Positions 6,092 through 14,037 of a stretch of DNA of 40,703 nucleotides are shown piece by piece. Origin of the DNA: Desulfurellaceae bacterium (lineage in GTDB: Bacteria > Desulfobacterota > Binatia > Bin18); the NCBI GenBank assembly GCA_021296095.1, contig JAGWBB010000016.1, forward strand, positions 1 to 40,703. The letters are read 5' to 3'. Made by a program: the position numbers and the translations under genes. Below the pieces are notes generated by a model. That model did not search any database. It saw only the letters and a program-made list of their open reading frames with translations, and was not told the origin of the DNA. Position 1 is the stretch's first letter, and every line of letters begins with the position of its first letter.

Positions 6092-7081
6092 GTGTCACAA
6101 CCAAAGATTTATGTCACCCGAACCCTTCCCGACCAGGCCCTGGCACTGCTCAGACCGTGCGGGCGGCTGGGGCTGTGGGAGCCGGACGAGGCCGTGCCCC
6201 GCGACACCCTGCTGCACGAGGTCCGGGACACGACCGCCCTGCTCAGCATGGTCACCGACCGGGTTGACGACGAGCTGCTCGATCACGCTCCCCAGCTCCG
6301 CATCGTGGCCAATATGGCGGTCGGCTATGACAATGTGGACGTGGCGGCCCTGAGCCGTCGCGGGGTGCTGCTGACCAACACGCCGGGCGTCCTGACCCAG
6401 ACCACCGCGGATCTCAGCTTTGGCTTGATTCTGGGCATTGCCCGGCGCATTGCCGAGGCCGACCGGTTTGTGCGGGACGGGGGCTGGCAGGCGTGGGGGC
6501 CGCTCTTTTTTGTCGGCCGCGATGTCCACCACGCCACCCTGGGCATCATCGGTCTGGGCCGGATTGGCACCCAGGTCGCCCAGCGGGCCAGGGGTTTTGA
6601 CATGCGGGTGATATACACCAACCGGGGCCGGAATCGGGAGGCCGAACAGCGCCTCGGCTGCGTGCGGGTTGATCTGCCGAGCCTGTTGCGGGAGTCCGAC
6701 TTTGTGAGCGTCCACGCCCCGCTCAGCCCGGACACCCACCACCTGCTGTCGGGCCCGCAGTTTCGGCTGATGAAGAAGACCGCGTTTCTGATCAACGTGG
6801 CACGGGGCGGGCTGGTCGATCAGCGCGCCCTGTATGAGGCGCTACGCGACGGGGAGATTGCCGGGGCCGCGCTCGACGTGACCGACCCGGAGCCGATCCC
6901 TATGGACGACCCCCTGCTGTCGCTCACAAACTGTCTGATCGTACCCCACATCGGCAGCGCCAGTCTGGCCACCCGGACCCGCATGGCCAGCCTGGCGGCC
7001 GAGAACATCACCGCCTTTCTGGCCGGCCAGACACCGCCGACACCGGTCAACCCGGAGGTCTTGACCCCGTCTCAGGGCTGA
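6092..7081 (+). CDS. D-2-hydroxyacid dehydrogenase (glyoxylate/hydroxypyruvate reductase type)
   Basis: 329 residues, the normal length. It is an NAD(P)H-dependent reductase of 2-oxoacids in the cytosol. The substrate domain at both ends flanks the nucleotide domain with GLGRIG at 154-159. The catalytic residues are R238 (NVARGG), E267 (DPEP) and H286 (PHIGSAS). The order and spacing resemble glyoxylate reductases of the GyaR/GRHPR group more than lactate dehydrogenases, but the substrate is not proven. The GTG at 6092 is chosen because AGAGG lies 7 bases upstream and VSQPKIYVTR is the expected first strand; the in-frame ATG at 6038 lies inside a palindromic element. After the stop the same frame goes on into a barrel-protein remnant. 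Confidence 0.92.
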   Translation: MSQPKIYVTRTLPDQALALLRPCGRLGLWEPDEAVPRDTLLHEVRDTTALLSMVTDRVDDELLDHAPQLRIVANMAVGYDNVDVAALSRRGVLLTNTPGVLTQTTADLSFGLILGIARRIAEADRFVRDGGWQAWGPLFFVGRDVHHATLGIIGLGRIGTQVAQRARGFDMRVIYTNRGRNREAEQRLGCVRVDLPSLLRESDFVSVHAPLSPDTHHLLSGPQFRLMKKTAFLINVARGGLVDQRALYEALRDGEIAGAALDVTDPEPIPMDDPLLSLTNCLIVPHIGSASLATRTRMASLAAENITAFLAGQTPPTPVNPEVLTPSQG

Positions 7082-7129
7082 GGGGCCGGGGAGGTCGACT
7101 TCTCCCTCGGCCTGATCTGGTATTTCTGA
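7082..7129 (+). pseudogene. C-terminal remnant of an outer-membrane beta-barrel protein
   Basis: Directly after the dehydrogenase stop, and in the same frame, the DNA encodes EVDFSLGLIWYF and a stop. This is the aromatic-ended last strand of an outer-membrane barrel and closely matches the end of the chimeric gene at 13064-13702 (EVDLSLSLVWYF). No start codon or other strands are present, so it is a fragment left by a deletion or recombination. Confidence 0.6.
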
Positions 7130-7143
7130 GCCGCGTGTGACGC

Positions 7144-7168
7144 AAAAAAGCGGGCGTTGCCGCCCGCT
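7144..7168 (-). terminator. Intrinsic terminator of the selenoprotein operon
   Basis: On the minus strand, GCGGGCG and CGCCCGC form a 7-bp stem with a 4-base loop, followed by six T. It begins 16 bp after the stop codon of the UGSC-type gene. Stem, loop and T run are all typical of a Rho-independent terminator. Confidence 0.88.
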
Positions 7169-7183
7169 GTGTAATGAAGCCGC

Positions 7184-7732
7184 CTATAAGGCTGCGGCGC
7201 GCGCGTCTTCGCTGATCAGCCGGGCCACGATGGTATCCATGACCGCGTCGGCACGAGCCCAGACTTCTTCGTGTGTCAGGGGCACGATGGGATGCGGCAC
7301 CGTCACCACCTCATACGAGGGAACGCCCAGGTTGGTGCACTGCACCTTGGCTGCGGCCACAAATTCGGTGGTGGAAATATTGGCGGTCGGAATTCCCTGC
7401 TCTTCAAAATAGGCCACGTCGTGCGAACTGCACGAAATGCACGAGCCTCAAGAGCTGACCGCTTCGATGAGCCCCTGGCAGCGGGACACAATATCCTGGC
7501 GCGCCTGGGGATTGACGACCCGGGTGGGGGCCGGCTTGGCGTGGCGGACCACCTCGGCCACCCCGTAGCGATCCTTGAGCAGCGTCTCAATGCGATCCAG
7601 AAAGATGTTGCTGTTGGGGAAGCCGATGTCTACCAGCGCCAGGGTGGTGCCCCGCAGGCTGGAGAGACGCGGGGCCAGCGCTTTTTCGGCCTTGCCGCTG
7701 TAACCAATCGGGTCAAGCATGTCGTCTGCCAT
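7184..7732 (-). CDS. UGSC-family selenoprotein (UGA read as selenocysteine)
   Basis: The minus strand gives 94 residues from the ATG at 7732 (AAGGAGGA 5 bases upstream), then an in-frame UGA at 7448-7450, then 87 more residues in the same frame. Reading UGA as Sec gives AVSS-U-GSC-ISCSSHDVAYFEEQG, the U-G-S-C motif of the UGSC (seleno)protein family, with Sec at 95 and Cys at 98. The part after the UGA is conserved-looking protein (ISTTEFVAAAKVQCTNLGVP, then VTVPHPIVPLTHEEV), which argues against a chance stop. A hairpin just after the UGA fits a bacterial SECIS. The N-terminal domain (LALVDIGFPNSNIFLDRIETLL) looks like an alpha/beta redox-type fold. The biochemical role is not known to me. 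It forms an operon with the preceding gene, 22 bp apart. selA, selB, selC and selD are not in the window. Confidence 0.85.
7420..7450 (-). promoter_or_regulatory. Bacterial SECIS-like hairpin with its UGA codon
   Basis: The UGA is at 7448-7450. On the minus strand, CGTGC and GCACG form a stem around the loop AGTTC; the hairpin spans 7420-7434 and the loop begins 19 bases after the UGA. The published bacterial SECIS rule asks for a small apical loop 16-37 bases from the UGA with a G among its first two bases, and both conditions hold. A wider TCGTGC/GCACGA pairing is an alternative fold. Confidence 0.6.
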
Positions 7733-7754
7733 GTCGTTCCTCCTTGTCACAAAG

Positions 7755-8831
7755 CTAGAGTGCTATTTTTTTGCTCACCGGCGTGCTGCCCAGGTCGTCG
7801 GCAACCCAGCCGGGAATGGTGACCGAAAAACGGCCTGCGGTGCCGCCCGCAACGACGACCAAGATCGAGTCCGGCGAGCGGAATTTACGGACACGGTCAT
7901 TGACCACAAAGCCGCCCTTTTCGGCCGCATTCAACAGGCTGGCGCCAAAGCCCTCGCCGCCCTTGTCGCCCGGCCTGAGGTCGTCTATGGCGCGTGTGAC
8001 CTGTTCGTACAGAAACTGCCGCACGTCTGTGCGTGACCAGCCGTCGGCCGCAATGACCTGGGCGTGCTCCGGGCTCAGGACCAGGATTGTATCGCCAAAC
8101 AGCGGATAGTTTTTGTAATTCCACAGACCGCCGCCCATGGTCAGGCCGACCGAGTACATCAGCTGTTCGGCGCTCCGGCTCTGAAAGTCGCTGATCTGCT
8201 GCGGCCCGCCGCCGGCAAACAGGGTGATGGCCGATTCGTCCTGAGTGAAACCCCGCTCGGTATGGAACGGCGGCCAGGGCGAGTCTTCCTCGTTCTCGCC
8301 AATAATCGCGCTGTACTGACCGGGCTGGCCCATGGTCGCCTTGGTCAGCTCATGCGGACGGGCGCCACCGATATTCATGATGGTCAGCCGCAGGGCGCGG
8401 CCGATGGTGGCGTTAGGCCGGAAACCGTGGCCGAGCGCGTTATGCCCACAGTTGAGCCCGATGTGCAGCCGGGCCGGGCCGTTGATAATCGCCCACGGCG
8501 CTGCGGAAAAGAGGGTGACATTCATGCCGTGGGCGCACAGCCGTTCGTCGCACAGGGCTTCGACACCGGCCAGCACGACCGGAAAATACGTCGGCGCACA
8601 GCCGGCCATCACCGCGTTCACCGCCACCCGCTCGACCGTGGCCTCGCCATAGCACGGTCCCAGCACACCGATGAGATCGTCCCTGGCCCGATCCGGCGCG
8701 CCGGCCAGCATGCGTTCCACCCGCTCACGGGTCGGCGGTACGGCCGGCAGGCCATCGGTCACCCCCCGCTCGAATAACTGCTCAATGGGATCATCAGCAA
8801 GCGTCAATGTGTCAGCTGCGGCGGTCGCCAT
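7755..8831 (-). CDS. Conserved protein of unknown function, operon partner of the UGSC selenoprotein
   Basis: 358 residues, with a GGAGGG ribosome site before the ATG. No signal peptide or membrane helix is visible, so it is probably cytosolic. Notable segments are VTDGLPAVPPTRERV near residue 25, LGPCYGEATVERVAVNAVMAGC (residues about 57-78, two cysteines that could be redox-active), NCGHNALGHGFRPNATIGRA and IGENEEDSPWPPFH. I recall proteins with the GPCYGxAT and AVMAGCxPxYxPV pattern standing next to, or fused with, UGSC domains, so the two products probably work together, perhaps as a redox enzyme whose reactive part is the Sec protein. That link is from memory and needs a search. The spacing to the selenoprotein (22 bp) supports one transcript. 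Confidence 0.8.
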   Translation of the reverse strand: MATAAADTLTLADDPIEQLFERGVTDGLPAVPPTRERVERMLAGAPDRARDDLIGVLGPCYGEATVERVAVNAVMAGCAPTYFPVVLAGVEALCDERLCAHGMNVTLFSAAPWAIINGPARLHIGLNCGHNALGHGFRPNATIGRALRLTIMNIGGARPHELTKATMGQPGQYSAIIGENEEDSPWPPFHTERGFTQDESAITLFAGGGPQQISDFQSRSAEQLMYSVGLTMGGGLWNYKNYPLFGDTILVLSPEHAQVIAADGWSRTDVRQFLYEQVTRAIDDLRPGDKGGEGFGASLLNAAEKGGFVVNDRVRKFRSPDSILVVVAGGTAGRFSVTIPGWVADDLGSTPVSKKIAL

Positions 8832-8919
8832 GACGTGCCCTCCGTTGGCGTCGTAGTCTAAGAGCTTGGATCGGGGATTGCAAGCGCGAAAAGTCTATGG
8901 CTACGCAGGCACCTCGCTC

Positions 8920-9316
8920 TCAGGAGATGATGGAAATCCCGTACTGAGAAAATACCGGATCGGTCGTGACCACTGGCAAATTGTGTAGCTGAGCTACGGC
9001 AATAATCATTCGGTCACATGGATCAGCGTGAATAGCGGGTAATTCAGTGGAATGGATGCAGACATCCAAGGTCAACGGCAGCACTTCAATATCGTGATGA
9101 TCAAGGACGGCTGAGAACCAATCTGAGGGCTGAGCCGGGAGGAAAAGCTTATTTTTTTCGGACTTTGATGCCGATTTCAAAACCGCTGATCGCTAAGACA
9201 TAAACCATGGGAGCACTGTCAATGCGTTGCAAGGTCGTTTGCGATAATTTTCCTCCTCCCTGAGCCAACCACAAAAGCGCACAGGTATCGAGGATCAACT
9301 GCTGCTCTCCGGCCAT
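8920..9316 (-). pseudogene. PIN-domain toxin (VapC-like) with a frameshift
   Basis: From the ATG at 9316 the minus strand encodes QQLILDTCALLWLAQ, the first acidic motif of PIN ribonucleases, and runs to GFEIGIKVRKK. The frame then shifts by one at a run of seven T (9152-9158, plus strand), and the rest (LFLPAQPSDWFSAVLDHH, then HADPCDRMIIAVAQLHNLPVVTTD) follows in another frame to 8920. Joined, the protein would be about 130 residues, normal for VapC. The second half carries the conserved Asp of DRMI and the final TTD. The start overlaps the antitoxin gene by 22 bp, typical of such pairs. The lesion lies in a homopolymer, so it may be decay, a sequencing error or slippage. Base composition is visibly less GC-rich than the surrounding genes. 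Confidence 0.8.
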
Positions 9317-9528
9317 TCGTCCTCAGTGAGCGCTTCAGTCGGGTCGTAGTCGATATTGATCTTACTCATCACCGGGTGTGGATTGAGCCGACTTCTCTTA
9401 CGGTGCGGGACCAAGTCAGCCACAGGCTTGCCATTTCGACAGATGTGGATTGCTGTCCCCGTTTCTTCCACCTCGGAGAGCAGAGCCGAGAGCTTTGTTT
9501 TCGCTTCGTGTACACTAACGCTCTTCAC
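9295..9528 (-). CDS. Phd/YefM-type antitoxin of the VapC-like toxin
   Basis: 77 residues starting at a GTG (AGAGAGGT about 7 bases upstream). The beginning VHEAKTKLSALLSEVEETG, then HICRNGKPVADLVPHR, is the classic Phd/YefM DNA-binding dimer fold. The acidic C-terminal tail (YDPTEALTEDEWPESSS) is the toxin-neutralising region. It precedes and overlaps the PIN toxin gene, so the pair is a type II toxin-antitoxin module. Such antitoxins usually repress their own promoter, which would lie just above 9528. As the toxin gene is frameshifted, the antitoxin may now be an orphan. Confidence 0.9.
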   Translation of the reverse strand: MKSVSVHEAKTKLSALLSEVEETGTAIHICRNGKPVADLVPHRKRSRLNPHPVMSKINIDYDPTEALTEDEWPESSS

Positions 9529-9683
9529 ACAACACCTCTCTTTGGACTTCGAGCCTTAGTGTATCGAGCCCGCTTTTGCAAGCGTTACGAGAAGGGCTAT
9601 ATGAGAGCGACACTCATAAGGTCGTCTTCGAGGGAGGCAGACACCCTGACGGGCGAGCCGGAGAGCAGCGAGGAGGCACAAGC

Positions 9684-11949
9684 ATGGTGGAACGCTTGTT
9701 TATAGAGAATGATCGCGTCTTCAATATAGGAAGAGTGGTGGCACTCCTTGCCCTGCTGGCATGCGCCACGCCGTCCGTCGCGCAACAAGCGTTCACAAGC
9801 GGGCCACCAGCCCAGCGGGCATTTGAGGAAATCACCGTCACCGCCCGCAAGCAGGAGCAGCGCGCCTTTGACGTGCCGTTGTCGCTATCCGTGCTGCGGG
9901 GCGAGGGGCTCGACCGGCTGCGCGCCTCGGGCATGGACATCCGTTTTCTGACCAACCGGGCGCCAAGCCTGCAGGTTGAGTCGGGCTCTGGCCGCGTCTC
10001 GCCGCGTTTCTATATTCGCGGCCTAGGCAATACCGACTTCGACATGAACGCCTCCCAGCCGGTTTCGGTCATGCTCGACGGCATTCCGCTGGAGAACCCG
10101 TTCCTCAAGGGCATCCCGATCTTCGATGTCGAACGCGTCGAGGTCTTGCGCGGACCCCAGGGGACGCTGTTCGGACGCAACACGCCGGGCGGCATCCTGA
10201 AGTTCGAGTCGGCCCTCCCGACCTGGGACCTCGAGGGCTACAGCCGGCTGTCGTACGGACGCTTTAACGGCGTCAACTTCGAGGGAGCGGTGTCCGGTCC
10301 GCTGATTCCGTCGGTACCAGCAGCGCGCGCCTCGCTGCTGGTACAGCGCCGGGACGACTGGGTGGACAATAGCTTTACCGACGAGGACGACGCCTTTGCC
10401 GGTTACCGCGAGGTTGCCGGCCGTGTGCAGTTCCTCTGGACGCCGGTCGAGAACTTTTTCGGGCGCTTTAAGGTCCAGGTCCGGGACTTCGACGGTGACG
10501 CGCGGATGTTCCGGGCAAATGTGGTCAGGCAGGGCCGGTCCGACCTGGGTCCGGGTTTCCGGCGCGACAAGGTCTGGCTGGACGGCAAAAACTCGCAGAC
10601 CCTGGGCGAACACGGTTTCTCCGCAGAGATGCAGTACACGCTGGGCGACTCCCGCCTGATCTCGCTGACCGGCGGGGAATGGCTCGACAGCTTCTCGCGC
10701 GGCGACGTGGACGGCGGCTTTGGCGCGGTGTGGAGTCCGCCCAGCGGGCCGGGCCTGATTCCGTTTCCGTCCGAGACGGCCGACGGCGTCTCTGCTCTGC
10801 GCCAACTGACTCAGGAAGTCCGGCTGGAAAGCACGGCCTGGCAGCGCCTGGACTGGCGGGTCGGCTTCTTCTACTTCCACGAGGACATGGAGGCCGAGGG
10901 CTTCAGCTACGACACGCTGGCCGGCAACGAGCAGAACGGCTACATCCGCCAACAGCAGCGCACCGAGGCCTGGGCCGTGTTCGGCGCGGCCACCCTGACG
11001 CTGACCGAGAAGCTTGAGGTGGCCGCCGGCATACGTGTCTCCGAGGACGACAAGCGCTTCAAGGCCGAACGCCTGGTGTCGCCAATCGGCAGCGGTCCGC
11101 TGGGTCCGCTGCGCACAACGGCGCGCGCCCTGGTGCCGAGCTGGGACCTGAGCCTGCGCTACCAAGTGACGCCCGGGATGCAGCCCTATGTGCGCGTTGC
11201 CAGCAGCTTTCGCGCCCCCAGCGTTCAGGGCCGGCTGCTGTTCAGCGACGAGGTGAGCGTGGCCGACACCGAGGACATCATCTCGGTCGAGACCGGCCTC
11301 AAGCTGCGCCTGTGGCAGCAGCGCCTCCACCTCGACGTGGCGGCCTATCACTTCTGGATGCACGATCAGCAACTCACCGCAGCCGGCGGCGGGACCAACG
11401 CCATCCGGCTGCTGAATGCCGAGCGCACTATCGGCCGGGGCGTCGAGGCCGAGGGCTCGCTGAACCTGGGCTACGGCCTGCGTCTGACGGCCGGCATGAG
11501 TTACAACTACACCCGGCTGGACGACTCGGACCTGGCGGTCCAGCCGTTCGGCTCGCCCTGCACGGCTGGACCCGCCCGGCGCAGTTCCCGGCACGGTCTC
11601 TATCGACGGCAACCGTTTGCCCCAGGCGCCGCGCTGGATCGCCAACGCCAGCCTGAGCTATATGCGGCTGCTGCCCGGCGGCTCGGCGCTGCTGTTCTCG
11701 ACCGACTGGGCGTACCGCAGCCGCATCAACTTTTTTCTGTACGAGTCGCGCGAGTACCGTGACAACTACCTGCTTGAGGGCGGCCTGCGCCTGGCCTGGC
11801 TGTCGGCCGAGGGTGGCCTGGAAGTGGCAGCCTTTGGCCGCAACATCCTGAACGACGTGTCGCGGACCGGCGGTATCGACTTCAACAATCTGACCGGCCA
11901 CGTCAACGAGCCGCCGGTCTGGGGCATTGAAACGGTCGTACGCTTTTGA
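9684..11949 (+). pseudogene. TonB-dependent outer-membrane receptor with a late frameshift
   Basis: The protein begins at the ATG at 9684 (AGGAGG 7 bases upstream), has a signal peptide (RVVALLALLACATPSVAQ) and a plug domain (EEITVTARKQEQ, then SPRFYIRGLGNTDFD, then DVERVEVLRGPQGTLFGRN, the family signature). A 22-strand-type barrel follows. The frame is lost near 11560-11585, after FGSPCTAG, and resumes one frame over as VPGTVSIDGNRLPQAPRW, ending with the barrel strand GIETVVRF at 11949. The whole would be about 755 residues, normal for a receptor of siderophores, vitamin B12 or glycans. One lesion late in the barrel may be an assembly error. The first 14 residues (MVERLFIENDRVFN) match the start of the ATPase at 12009 and not a receptor. 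Confidence 0.85.
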
Positions 11950-12008
11950 GTTGCGCCAAGTCCGGGGAATCGCGTATCTGTGGAGAGATACACCAAGGGG
12001 CAGCAACC

Positions 12009-13061
12009 ATGTTGGAACGCTTGAATATACGGAATTATCGCGTCTTCAACGACCTCAAAATCGACCGACTGAGCCGCATTAACCTCATTGCCGGCAAGAA
12101 CAATTCCGGCAAGACCAGCCTGCTTGAGGCAATCTTTCTGCTGGCTGGGGGCGGAAATGCGAAAATGGCGCTGCATTCTCACGGAGTAGGATTATACCTC
12201 GGTTCAAAGACCGGCGAGACCTTGTGGAAACCGATGTTCTCCGAACTGGATATGAGCCGATCCATCGAGATCGTGGGGCATCATAAAACGCTCGGTCAAT
12301 TGACTCTGGAAATCTCTCTGGAACAACCGCGCACCACTGAGATTTCTCTTGATCGTACTGGCGGCGCCTACTCTAACGCCTATTCCGACGCCTACAAAAC
12401 GTATGAATGGACGCTCGTCTTTCAGTACACCGACCCCAATGGTCAACAACCCAAAAGCCACATACGCCAGAAGAAGGATGCGTTTGAGATCGAGCCGATT
12501 CATACTGATTTCGCGTTCGAGGCAATGATTCTCCCCTCAGGAATTGGCGATATCCGGGAAGAGGCCCAACTTCTGGGAAGGTTGAGAAAATACAAACGAG
12601 GTCAGGTGCTCTTGGAAGCCCTTCGAGTCATTGAACCGAGGCTGCAAAGCATTGAGGACAATTCTGCTAGCGGCGCGCCCATGATCTGGGGCGATATCGG
12701 GTTACTCGAACTGATACCCTTGTCGGAAATGGGCGAGGGCATGACCCGAGTCGCCCGGCTTATTTTGGCTATAGCTTCCACGCCCGGCGGTGTAATCTTG
12801 GCGGATGAGATCGAAAACGGCCTGCACCACTCCATCCTGCCCAAAGTCTGGAAAGTCGTCGATACGGCGGCCAAGCAATTTAAGACGCAGGTTTTTGCCA
12901 CTACGCATAGCTTTGAATGTGTAGAAGCGGGGCATAAAGCCCTTGGCGCAGAAGGTTTTCTCCTGCATCGGCTTGAAGCCAACGGCACAGAGAACCGCTG
13001 TGTCACCTATGAGCCCGAGGAAATTGACGTGGCACTTCGACACAACCTGGAGATTCGCTAG
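12009..13061 (+). CDS. AAA-type ATPase of the OLD/RecF-like (AAA_15/AAA_21) group
   Basis: 350 residues. The N-terminus LERLNIRNYRVFNDLKIDRL leads to the Walker A motif GKNNSGKTS at 29-37, and the Walker B motif is in VILADEIENGLHH near 262-272. The SEMGEGMTRVARL segment before it is the ABC-type signature region, and ATTHSFECVEA carries the switch His. It is the cytosolic ABC-like ATPase type found in OLD nucleases and phage-defence pairs. The DUF3226-like gene begins 2 bp after its stop, so the two form an operon. In known ATPase-plus-Toprim pairs (for example PARIS, OLD/Gabija-like systems) the ATPase senses and the Toprim partner acts. That partner is damaged here, so the function is uncertain. 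The base composition is less GC-rich than the core genes, as expected of transferred DNA. Confidence 0.88.
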   Translation: MLERLNIRNYRVFNDLKIDRLSRINLIAGKNNSGKTSLLEAIFLLAGGGNAKMALHSHGVGLYLGSKTGETLWKPMFSELDMSRSIEIVGHHKTLGQLTLEISLEQPRTTEISLDRTGGAYSNAYSDAYKTYEWTLVFQYTDPNGQQPKSHIRQKKDAFEIEPIHTDFAFEAMILPSGIGDIREEAQLLGRLRKYKRGQVLLEALRVIEPRLQSIEDNSASGAPMIWGDIGLLELIPLSEMGEGMTRVARLILAIASTPGGVILADEIENGLHHSILPKVWKVVDTAAKQFKTQVFATTHSFECVEAGHKALGAEGFLLHRLEANGTENRCVTYEPEEIDVALRHNLEIR

Positions 13062-13063
13062 AA

Positions 13064-13702
13064 ATGTCTGAGCCAAGCACGATCGAGTCGAGAATCCAGC
13101 TTCTCGTCGAGGGAAACGACCAGCGCAATTTCTTTGAAGCGTTCATTGACCATCTATCACTTGCGGATATTCAGATTCAGAACTTTGGGGGTGTTACCGA
13201 CCTGCGCCCCTTTCTGTCGATACTTGTGAAGAGGTCGGGATTTCGTGAGACCGTCCAGAGCGTCTGCATCGTTCGAGACGCGGAAACCTCCGCCCAGGCG
13301 GCCTTTCAGAGCGTTCAGTCTTCGCTTGAGAAGGCCGGACTTTCCGTGCTGCGGAAGTGGGCTGGCTCCGACACGAGCGTGTACGCACTGGCTGGTGTCC
13401 GCCGGCTGAGGACCCGCATGAGGATCGCCTATACCGGCTGTCCCTACGCCACTGATCTCTGTCCGCCGGCCGAGTTTGTCTCGGGAGCGGATACCTGGAC
13501 TGAGCATCTCATCGGCTGGACGAGCGGCGTCGGTCTGGAAAAAATGCTTGGACAGAACCTCGCGCTGCGGGGTGAATTTCGTTACGTCGGCTACGAGAAC
13601 CATAGCTGGCTCAGCTTACCCGACGATGGGAAAATCCGGGTTCCGGCGGAAATGGACAGCGACGAGGTAGATCTGTCGTTGAGCTTGGTCTGGTACTTCT
13701 GA
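13064..13702 (+). pseudogene. Chimera: DUF3226 (Toprim-like) N-terminus fused to an outer-membrane barrel C-terminus
   Basis: The open frame encodes 212 residues made of two unrelated parts. Residues 1 to about 94 (ESRIQLLVEGNDQRNFFEAF, then IQNFGGVTDLRPFL, then VCIVRDAETSAQAAFQSVQS) match the start of DUF3226 proteins, which are Toprim-like partners of ATPases. From about residue 97 (near nt 13350) the sequence becomes an outer-membrane porin-type tail: GWTSGVGLEKMLGQNLALRG, EFRYVGYENHSW and the aromatic end EVDLSLSLVWYF. No signal peptide is present, so the barrel part cannot reach the outer membrane, and the rest of the Toprim domain is missing. A recombination joined two genes in frame. 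It is called a pseudogene on these grounds. A functional short Toprim protein is possible but unlikely. Confidence 0.75.
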
Positions 13703-13709
13703 ATCCGGG

Positions 13710-13844
13710 CTACATCGCTTGCCGGCCCTTGAGAATAAGCGAACTACCTACCAGCCCGATCACGATCCCGAGTATGCCATCGACGTACATCATGACCCAG
13801 CCGCCGGCCAGGGCGACGATTGTTCCTAAGACCATCAGATTCAT
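13710..13844 (-). CDS. Small 44-residue membrane protein
   Basis: The minus strand from the ATG at 13844 (GAGAGG 5 bases upstream) to the TAG at 13710-13712 encodes 44 residues with two hydrophobic segments, VLGTIVALAGGWVMMYV and ILGIVIGLVGSSLILKG, and a basic end. It would be a small inner-membrane hairpin protein. I do not recognise the family. The good ribosome site and the clear membrane pattern support a real gene. It is convergent with the chimeric gene before it, 7 bp apart. Confidence 0.6.
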   Translation of the reverse strand: MNLMVLGTIVALAGGWVMMYVDGILGIVIGLVGSSLILKGRQAM

Positions 13845-13953
13845 GCGTGCCTCTCAGAGCCAAGCCTCAGGCCCCCATCCCTTTACTCCACAGTAAGGTG
13901 TTCAACGATCCGCCCTGCTCATAGTGACAGCCACGCGCCTTCTCTGACAACAC

Positions 13954-14037
13954 CTAGGAGACAAGCGTATCGTATTCAGCGCGAGTACCGATCCAGAACC
14001 AAGTGATATCGCCTGCTTCTTCGATTCCTAGAATATC
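13954..14037 (-). pseudogene. C-terminal remnant of a RelE/ParE-type toxin
   Basis: Directly after the antitoxin stop codon, and in its frame, the minus strand encodes LGIEEAGDITWFWIGTRAE, then YDTLVS and a stop. This is the typical end of RelE-superfamily mRNA-interferase-like toxins (WFWIGTHxEYDxLI). The first two thirds of the toxin are gone, so this is the scar of a deletion. The stretch 13845-13953 contains no recognisable gene. Confidence 0.65.

Noticed and set aside
7448-7450. The UGA as a true stop making two separate small genes
   Set aside because: The downstream piece would start at an ATG without a ribosome site, while the frame, U-G-S-C motif and hairpin support one read-through protein.
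10023-11645. 540-codon minus-strand frame opposite the TonB receptor
   Set aside because: It is an antisense shadow caused by GC-rich codon use. The plus strand has clear receptor motifs, and the minus frame has none.
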